A DNA stretch of 64,000 nucleotides, from positions 122,903,961-122,967,960 of the forward strand of contig NC_092803.1 of NCBI RefSeq assembly GCF_040954645.1. Reading direction: 5' to 3'. Positions 57,970 through 64,000 of the stretch are shown here, in pieces. A program made the translations under genes and the position numbers. The notes below the pieces were generated by a model. That model saw only the letters and a program-made list of their open reading frames with translations, was not told the DNA's origin and made no database searches. The stretch's first letter is position 1. Every line of letters begins with the position of its first letter. This stretch comes from Diabrotica undecimpunctata (lineage: Eukaryota > Arthropoda > Insecta > Coleoptera > Chrysomelidae).

Positions 57970-60230
57970 GTCTTTAAAACCAAAAAATATATTATTTAAT
58001 ACATATGCGGAATCAGAAATGATTAACTCTTCTGAGCTCATAAATACAAACAACGGGAACGATCAGAAAGACGACATCAGTCGCTGATTCTGTCTCCGCC
58101 CCAAATACTGGACGGGTCAGACGGTGTTCCGAGGGGAACAGACTCTGAACCAAGTATCCAAAAACGCGTCTTTGGAGCTCAACTGAAGAGGATGAAGAAA
58201 AAGGCCAGAATAGCTTCTGGGACATGGACCACAGTAAAACTACATAAAACGAATGCGGTGATACCGGCAAAACCCGAGGGTAAAAAGAGACCTCGGGAGA
58301 ATAGCATTACCCCCACCCCCTCACGGCAACAAAGAGTTGCTAAAAAACCAAGGAACACTAACGAGCAGACTAGGTCATATAGCAATGCCACAAAAGTATT
58401 GGCGGTGGAACACATATCCCATCCTGATACTTAACTAGATCAGGCTCAAGCAGACCTGATCAGCAACAAGCTGGAACAAGCAATGAATGAGGTTATTATC
58501 GGAAGTCAGAATCAACTTCTGCAGTTCCATAAAACATCTTTTAGGGCAGGATAGGTAAACTCTGCTAACGAGTATACCAAAAATGGACTGAAGTGGTGAG
58601 GACTACAGAAGGCCTGTTGGAGGGAGCAGACTTAAATGTAGTCGATGATAAGTCGAAGAAAAACTGATAAAGCAGTTATCAGAACCCGTCTAAGGAAACC
58701 AAATCAAGAACTTAAGGCTAAAGACTGTTTGTTGAAAAATTGGAAAATCAGGGAGGACGCGCAAATCTTAGACTACACGATCGACGAGGTATCCTACACA
58801 GCATTGAGGACTACTCATTTCAAGATGTATTACTGGTATCCTTCAAGCCGATCACAGGCCTCGATGGCTACAACCAGAGTCCTTCAGATGAACCTCCCCC
58901 TTAGTATGGCAACTTAAAAAATAAAAAATGGGGTAAAATAAAAAAATTAAATCTCACTTGAGCCATATAAATCATTCTGATTTATCCAATACTTCTACAG
59001 AAGGAAAACGACCTGTAAAAAAGGTTATGGGATACATACCAAAAGCATGGAGGCTAATAAGGGTGGATTTCATACCCAAACCTGGCAAAACCGGATAGGA
59101 AAAAGCTTAGTCCCTAAGACGGATAAGTCTGCTCATTCGTACTGAAGACAAGAAAAATTGCACGATAGGCATATTAGAGATAGTGTATGGGTTGAAAGTC
59201 CGATACATCAGGGACAGTATGCGTATAGAGCAGGTCTTTCTACGGAAACGGCACTAGACAATCTCGTACAGAGGGTAGAGAATGCATGTTGGGTGCATTT
59301 CTCGATATATAGGGGGCTCAGAACACCTCCTACGAGGCAATAACACGCGTTAAAAGGAATAGAAGAAATAAACTGCAGACAAACTGCATGCTGAGGAGCT
59401 GTGTGATATATGCAACGTTACTGGGGATACAATGTCAGCACAAGTAACCAGAGGCTCCCCGCAGTGGGGAGCCTTATCTTTTCTCTTGAAACTTGACCAC
59501 GGATGAACTGATAGCTAGACTTTGCAACGACAGATATCCTGTCTATGCGGATGTCATCTTGACCGACGGTAAATTTAATAGCACAGTCATACATAGAATG
59601 ACACAGGCTCTGACCATAGTTACAGAATGTGCTTCAAATGTAAAGTATCTTGGGGTAATATTAGACTCGGGGAGTATAGAATGAATAACCAAGAGAGTCG
59701 TAACTATGTTAATGGTAGCTAACATGCACTCATGGAAAAAATGTGGAGTTTAAAATCAGATTATAATTTATTTATAACATGCTGGTAAAACCAACAATTA
59801 CAAATGCATCAGTATTGGTATGGTGGCTCTAAGCCTTAATGGTACACATCTAAATCTAGTGAGTGAATTAAAGTATATTGTTGTAACATCTCAAAGCTTA
59901 ATTGGAATCGGCAGATAGAACGAATATCATAGCAGATAGAGGCCTGAAATACCGTTCCAAGTGGACATTTGTCCACGAGAGGGCTGTGGAAGAGGAAACA
60001 CTCGACCAAGACTGCCAGGTTATACTTGGTACACAGACGGGTCTAAAACTGCAGAAGGGTCGGGCGCAAGAATATTTGGTAGTAGTAGAATTTTAAACAT
60101 TTCCTTGCACACTCCAAAGTTTTTGCAATTTTGCAGTGTGCAAGGGAACTTAAAACATGAAGGCTTTCCAACTAAAGCGGAAAATATTTGCACATATAGC
60201 CAAGCAGTGATGGGGCTTTCATAAGCCCTA
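57970..60230 (+). pseudogene. I-like LINE with ORF1 and ORF2 remnants
   Basis: ORF1 remnant: about 58000-58910, with EPSIQKRVFGAQLKRMKKKA, GKKRPRENSITPTPSRQQRV, LDQAQADLISNKLEQAMNEV, then after breaks AVIRTRLRKPNQELKAKDCL and a nucleic-acid-binding-like tail. ORF2 remnant: DELIARLCNDRYPVYADVIL near 59.5 kb (RT motif C changed from YADD), SNVKYLGVILDSGSIE, and at about 59.96-60.15 kb RPRLPGYTWYTDGSKTAEGS, an RNase H start (TDGS). RNase H places it near the I/R1 group. The same family as 28600-29540. Confidence 0.8.
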
Positions 60231-60307
60231 AACTAAACTTTAGGCTAGTGTGGGAACGCCGAGAGGAACTCGACAGACTGGCGTAACATAAGACTCCACA
60301 AGGACGT

Positions 60308-60340
60308 TTTCGGAATAACTATTCCATCATCAGTGCTATC
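60308..60340 (-). ncRNA. hammerhead-ribozyme-like motif, second copy
   Basis: The minus strand has CTGATGA (60333-60327), one T, hairpin GGAAT-AGTT-ATTCC (60325-60312) and GAAAACGTC. The stem-II bases match those at 24945-24958 while the loop differs. An upstream AACATGTACA block is also shared with that copy. Stem I and stem III are weaker here, so it is probably a decayed relative. Confidence 0.35.
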
Positions 60341-60596
60341 TGGATGTACATGTTTGAAGCCACTATATATGACTAAACATGATGTATTAAATTACCTCAT
60401 TTTAATATTTGCCAAAAGTTGATAAGTCGACATATCAAGTTTTGTCACCATCAGATTTTAAATGTGGACGGATGTTTTATAGACATATCAAGTTTTGGTT
60501 ACCAGCTGACGATAACATAACCTAATTTTATTGTTGTGCATTTTACTAAATTAAGGTGGTTCTTTGGTTGTCTTAAGAAAACTATTAGTAAAAGTA
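60341..60596. repeat. spacer with two GACATATCAAGTTTTG direct repeats
   Basis: GACATATCAAGTTTTG starts at 60429 and 60482, and a third copy at 62105 lies beyond the unidentified gene relic. All three have the same orientation. Confidence 0.6.
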
Positions 60597-61660
60597 TGTC
60601 GGGTGGAAAGCTGTTAGTTGATGTGGTTATTAGCCAACATGAAGATTCGGCGATGTTTAGTTGATGCCAAAATTAAAGAAATAAGTTCAACTTCTGGATC
60701 CACTGGCCATTCTGAAGAATTAGTGTCATATTTGAATAGTGATAATTCAGATGTAGATGAAGATTATATTCCTTCGGACACTTCATCTGACACAAATGAC
60801 AATGAGAGGCCAGGTAAATATCAAGCAATGCCATCCAAAAAGTGTGAAACAACAGCTACATCCAATAATAATACGGATGACATAGTAAGTAATGATACTT
60901 TTACAAATAAAAGTGACGATGGCAAAGATCAAATAAATAACTCTAATGTTCAACCTAAAAAACAAAAAAAAAAGTAGAAATGAAAGAAAAGAAGATGTTA
61001 GGAGAAGAACATATTACAAGAAAAGGTATACAAAAACGTGCAAAAGTATTTCAAGCGCTTACTAGTTGCTGTCGCAATAAATGTCACGAGAAACTCTCCA
61101 TAGTTGAACAAAAAGAAATTTTTTATGATTTTCTTAAAAAAGTGCAAGACAAAGACCAAGTAATTTCTGAAAGAGTGAAGATTGAGTCAAAGAAGACAGA
61201 AAGAAAAGATAAAGGAGAACGAGGAAATAATAAAAACAGACAAACCAAATAAGGACACCTCATGACTGGTACCAGTTTGTTAGAACTGTCCCCGTTAAGA
61301 AGAAATTCCAGGTTATCGAAATGCAGAGGAAAGATTTTCTAGCGTATTTAAAACTTTTCCAGAATATCTATGTAAAGCGTGATAAAGGTGTGGATAATGA
61401 AAATGTGAAAAGGCATGACATAAAAGTTTTGGTGAAGAGTTGGGTGTTATAGACATTAAATATGCATATAAAGGTCTTGACGTCGCTACCCTTAATATTA
61501 AATACAGAGGGCAGCGGATGGATCCTACATTAGAACCTGTTTATAGTGGACCTAAACCCATAAAACATCAAAAAAAGGAAGACTTGCTTTTCCTGCTGCA
61601 ATAACTTGAACCAGTGTACCATCCATTTTACCACGGACTGAAAATGTAATTGATGGAATT
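60597..61660 (+). pseudogene. uncharacterised insect repeat-family protein, broken
   Basis: The starting frame is MSGGKLLVDVVISQHEDSAM, then (one frame away) VSYLNSDNSDVDEDYIPSDT and a basic KKQKKK end at 60974. The next piece, 60980-61249, reads EEHITRKGIQKRAKVF, SCCRNKCHEKLSIVEQKEIF and DFLKKVQDKDQ. Later pieces are SWYQFVRTVPVKKKFQVIEM, KYRGQRMDPTLEPVYSGPKP, KHQKKEDLLFLLQ and VYHPFYHGLKM-stop. I recognise the layout (acidic N-terminus, C-x3-C-x2-K/E…, C-terminal GPxPIKxxKxxDLL…YHxFY) as a multi-copy insect protein family, probably transposon-derived, with no established function. Confidence 0.6.
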
Positions 61661-62132
61661 TAATGTTTTATTTTTAAATGATAAACATTGCTTTTTTATG
61701 TAGATTGATAACAGTGAAAAATAAAAATAATTTTGCTAATTGTTATTACTCATTTCAAAGAGATTTATACTGAAGTTTAAATTTAGATATTCAATAAATT
61801 GGTGAATTTTACATTATTTTATAAATTGATTAAAAGTAACCATCTTTATTAAATATCAAGTTTTAATTTCAGTATAAATTTCTTCAGTTTTTATTTTGTA
61901 ATTATGATATTCACGTATTTTATATACTTCACTTTGACATGATATGTTAGTAAAATCATTTTTCACAATAGAATTTCCAAAATTAATGTACACTATTAGT
62001 TTAAGCAGCATTTTATTTATAAAATTTGAGCGAGTAAAAAATAAAAACAAATTGTCATGAGGTTATATATTTTTATTTCGATCTACTGAAAACTTGTTCT
62101 ATTTGACATATCAAGTTTTGGTAAATAACCAC

Positions 62133-62133
<1 letters not shown>
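61661..62133. other. AT-rich, no gene seen
   Basis: The 3' side of the unidentified gene relic. It carries the third GACATATCAAGTTTTG copy at 62105. Confidence 0.5.

Positions 62134-62203
<70 letters not shown>
62134..62203. repeat. (TA)n microsatellite
   Basis: A TA run of about 60 bp with a TGTA break near its end. 62204-62550 shows no gene. Confidence 0.95.
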
Positions 62204-62555
62204 ATTTGATATTTAAAAACTATGATGTTTAAGTTACAAAAGGAATTAATCACATGGCAACGTAGGACTCCACTGGGATTCCTGGTCCTTAGACGAACTG
62301 TCTGTGAGGAGTTGTTGATAGAGCATTTGTGTGACAACTTGTGACGGGTATAAGGCTCTTGTTGCCATTCAGCCTTAACAGCCTTCAGTCAAGTTTTAAG
62401 TCCGAAATTATAAGAAAGCTGAGCATTTAGCAAGTCAAGTATGTAGCAGTTGGCCGGTATTTGTCTGCTATATTTAAATTAGCTAACTATTTTCAATAAT
62501 AAAATAAATCGCTGCTAACTGATTTGTAAATTATTGATTTACTTTTATATGATAC

Positions 62556-62850
62556 TATTATATTTGACCGACCACAGGACAAATATTTCAATTTTAAATG
62601 AGCTAAAAGTTAGCAAACGGCTATCACAGCAGACACAGAAAACATGGAAATTCTTATTATCCAAGGAAAGGTGGAAGGCCGAAGATCACGAGGAAGATAT
62701 CCAACAAGATGGATCGATCAAATTACAAGCATATGCAAAATACCTATGAGTTAAAAGAAATGACCAAAGACAGAGATCTTTGGAGGAGGAAAATACACGA
62801 CACCACGATGACCACTACACTCCCTCTGGGGGCTCACGATTGAAGAGATA
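62556..62850 (+). pseudogene. LINE 3' end fragment
   Basis: It reads DHRTNISILNELKVSKRLS, then after shifts GRRSRGRYPTRWIDQITSIC and a 3' end with CACTCCCTCTGGGGG. It is the sense-strand relative of 41290-41650. Confidence 0.75.
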
Positions 62851-62985
62851 TGTAAGTCAGTTTCATAAGTGCACTGACAAGGGTTTCATAAAGTAGAGAA
62901 CAGAATTGTTTGTAGTATTATTAGTGGAAGGCGCTTTTACGTTTACTGTTTGTGAATTGCTTCAATTTGGTGACAAATAATAAAT

Positions 62986-63840
62986 ATGCCTGACAGTAGT
63001 AATAGTGAACCATATATCGAAAAGAAACATCACAATTTAATAACTGAAGAAAAAACTATATTGGGAAATGCATTTGAAGGACTTCGGGTCAGAGAACAAA
63101 ATATGAATGTAGGCCATGTAGCTACATTATGAAGTATTTTGACAAGTTTCCGAACCTAGTGTGTACAGAGTACAAACAGGCCATTCCTCGTGCAGTACAT
63201 GTATTTTATATCAAAAAGGAATTACCAACTATAAAAATATTGCTTCTTCCCTTCAATCTAATGAAAATATTCCAAAAATATCAAGACGTGTTTTGTTACG
63301 TACTTTACGTGAAATGAACTTTAGGTAAAGAGAAAGAGGAATAGTAACCTTGTTGAAAGAGAAGAAATCATTTTATAGCTCAGAAAGTATCTGAAACAAA
63401 TAGCAGAATTTTGAAGAAATGGAAAAAAACAATACAGATGAAACATGGTTAAATGAAGGACATACTGTGAGAAAATTTGGCTGGATTTAAATGTGAAATA
63501 CAAATGACAAGCTTTACTAGATGGTTTTCGACAGGTTTAGAAGCCCCATCTGGAAAGGAAAAACGCCTTATTATTAGCCATATTGGTAGCGACTCAGGAT
63601 TCATTGAAGGAGGTTTAATGCATTTGTTTCTAAAAAGACTGGAGATTACCATGAGGAAATTTATAAAAAATGGTTTTCAGATATGTTGTTAAAAATCGAA
63701 CTAGGATCTGTTATTGTTTTGAAAGACGCTCCATATCACTGCCCGCGTGTAGAATAGTTACCAACCAGTAAATTTAGAAAAGACGAGATTGCGGATTGGC
63801 TTACCAAAAAAATATTAAATTCACTGAACGAATAGACGTG
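62986..63840 (+). pseudogene. IS630/Tc1-type DDE transposase, broken
   Basis: N-terminus MPDSSNSEPYIEKKHHNLIT at 62986, then a stop near 63130. The DDE core is in shifted frames: DETWLNEGHTVRKI (first Asp, about 63.44 kb), STGLEAPSGKEKRLIISHIG, SDSGFIEGGLMHLFLKR and VIVLKDAPYHCPRV (second Asp, normally LDNAPYHS). A piece near 63.78 kb (EIADWLTKKI) marks the start of the C-terminus. Family members are common in insects with exactly this GLKAPSGKGKRLIIVHIGSE-type block. It is inactive. Confidence 0.75.
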
Positions 63841-64000
63841 AATTTTTATTTTGGTCCCTTTTGCAGGACCAAAAACAGCACCTTACTTAAAATTATATTA
63901 AATTTTGAAAAAAACCGGGATATGGGACTATTCAATAAATTCTTCAAATTCAATGGTCCATTCTGTTGAAATATTCTAATATTAGTCTTTATTCAAGGTA
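63841..64000. other. AT-rich right edge
   Basis: The sequence after the transposase relic shows nothing further. Confidence 0.4.

Noticed and set aside
58013..58415. Minus frames with hydrophobic stretches
   Set aside because: Shadows of the lysine- and arginine-rich ORF1 remnant of the I-like LINE; antisense of such sequence gives Phe/Leu-rich frames.
60429..62120. GACATATCAAGTTTTG copies as a CRISPR-like array or terminal inverted repeats
   Set aside because: Only three copies with irregular spacing, all in one orientation, in a eukaryotic repeat setting; not an array, and not inverted ends.

Overview
This is a eukaryotic, intron-rich, very AT-rich and repeat-dense window. It almost certainly comes from an insect with a large genome. 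The repeat mix (RTE-like LINEs with trinucleotide tails, Penelope-like elements, piggyBac, Tc1/mariner, Tigger, hAT/ZBED and I-like LINEs) is beetle-like, and I suspect a leaf beetle, but that species guess is inference.

One cellular gene spans most of the window on the minus strand. It is the insect orthologue of e(y)3/SAYP, the PHF10/BAF45a-type subunit of the PBAP (SWI/SNF) chromatin remodeller. Eight internal coding exons can be placed with GT-AG borders and matching reading frame: 56357-55996, 54197-54102, 52012-51896, 45965-45750, 16482-15912, 9093-8948, 5224-4924 and 3667-3417. The first four encode basic AT-hook-like tails, the 571-bp exon an acidic linker, and the last two the SAY domain. 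The start codon lies upstream (above 56357) and the PHD fingers downstream (below position 1), so both ends are missing.

Everything else is mobile DNA or unassigned AT-rich intron. Region by region: 1-3.4 kb holds a Tigger-type MITE and a broken Tigger transposase. 5.5-7.4 kb is an antisense LINE with a 15-bp target duplication, followed by a Penelope reverse-transcriptase relic. 9.3-10.5 kb is a head-to-head pair of Penelope GIY-YIG ends. 11.1-13.9 kb is a three-layer nest (Penelope, LINE-A, LINE-B) readable from perfect target-site duplications. 14.0-14.4 kb is a spliced THAP-domain fragment. The 29-kb intron from 16.5 to 45.7 kb is packed with LINE, mariner, Tigger, foldback and piggyBac relics. 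46.5-51.3 kb is a mariner-type element containing a nearly complete piggyBac at a TTAA site. 54.9-56 kb has a MITE and a hAT/ZBED relic. 57.5-64 kb, upstream of the exons found, holds an I-like LINE, an unnamed conserved-family pseudogene and another DDE transposase relic.

The points most worth follow-up are the tandem phase-0 AT-hook exons of the host gene, the datable transposon nests, hammerhead-like motifs in Penelope-type repeats, and several unidentified ORFs.
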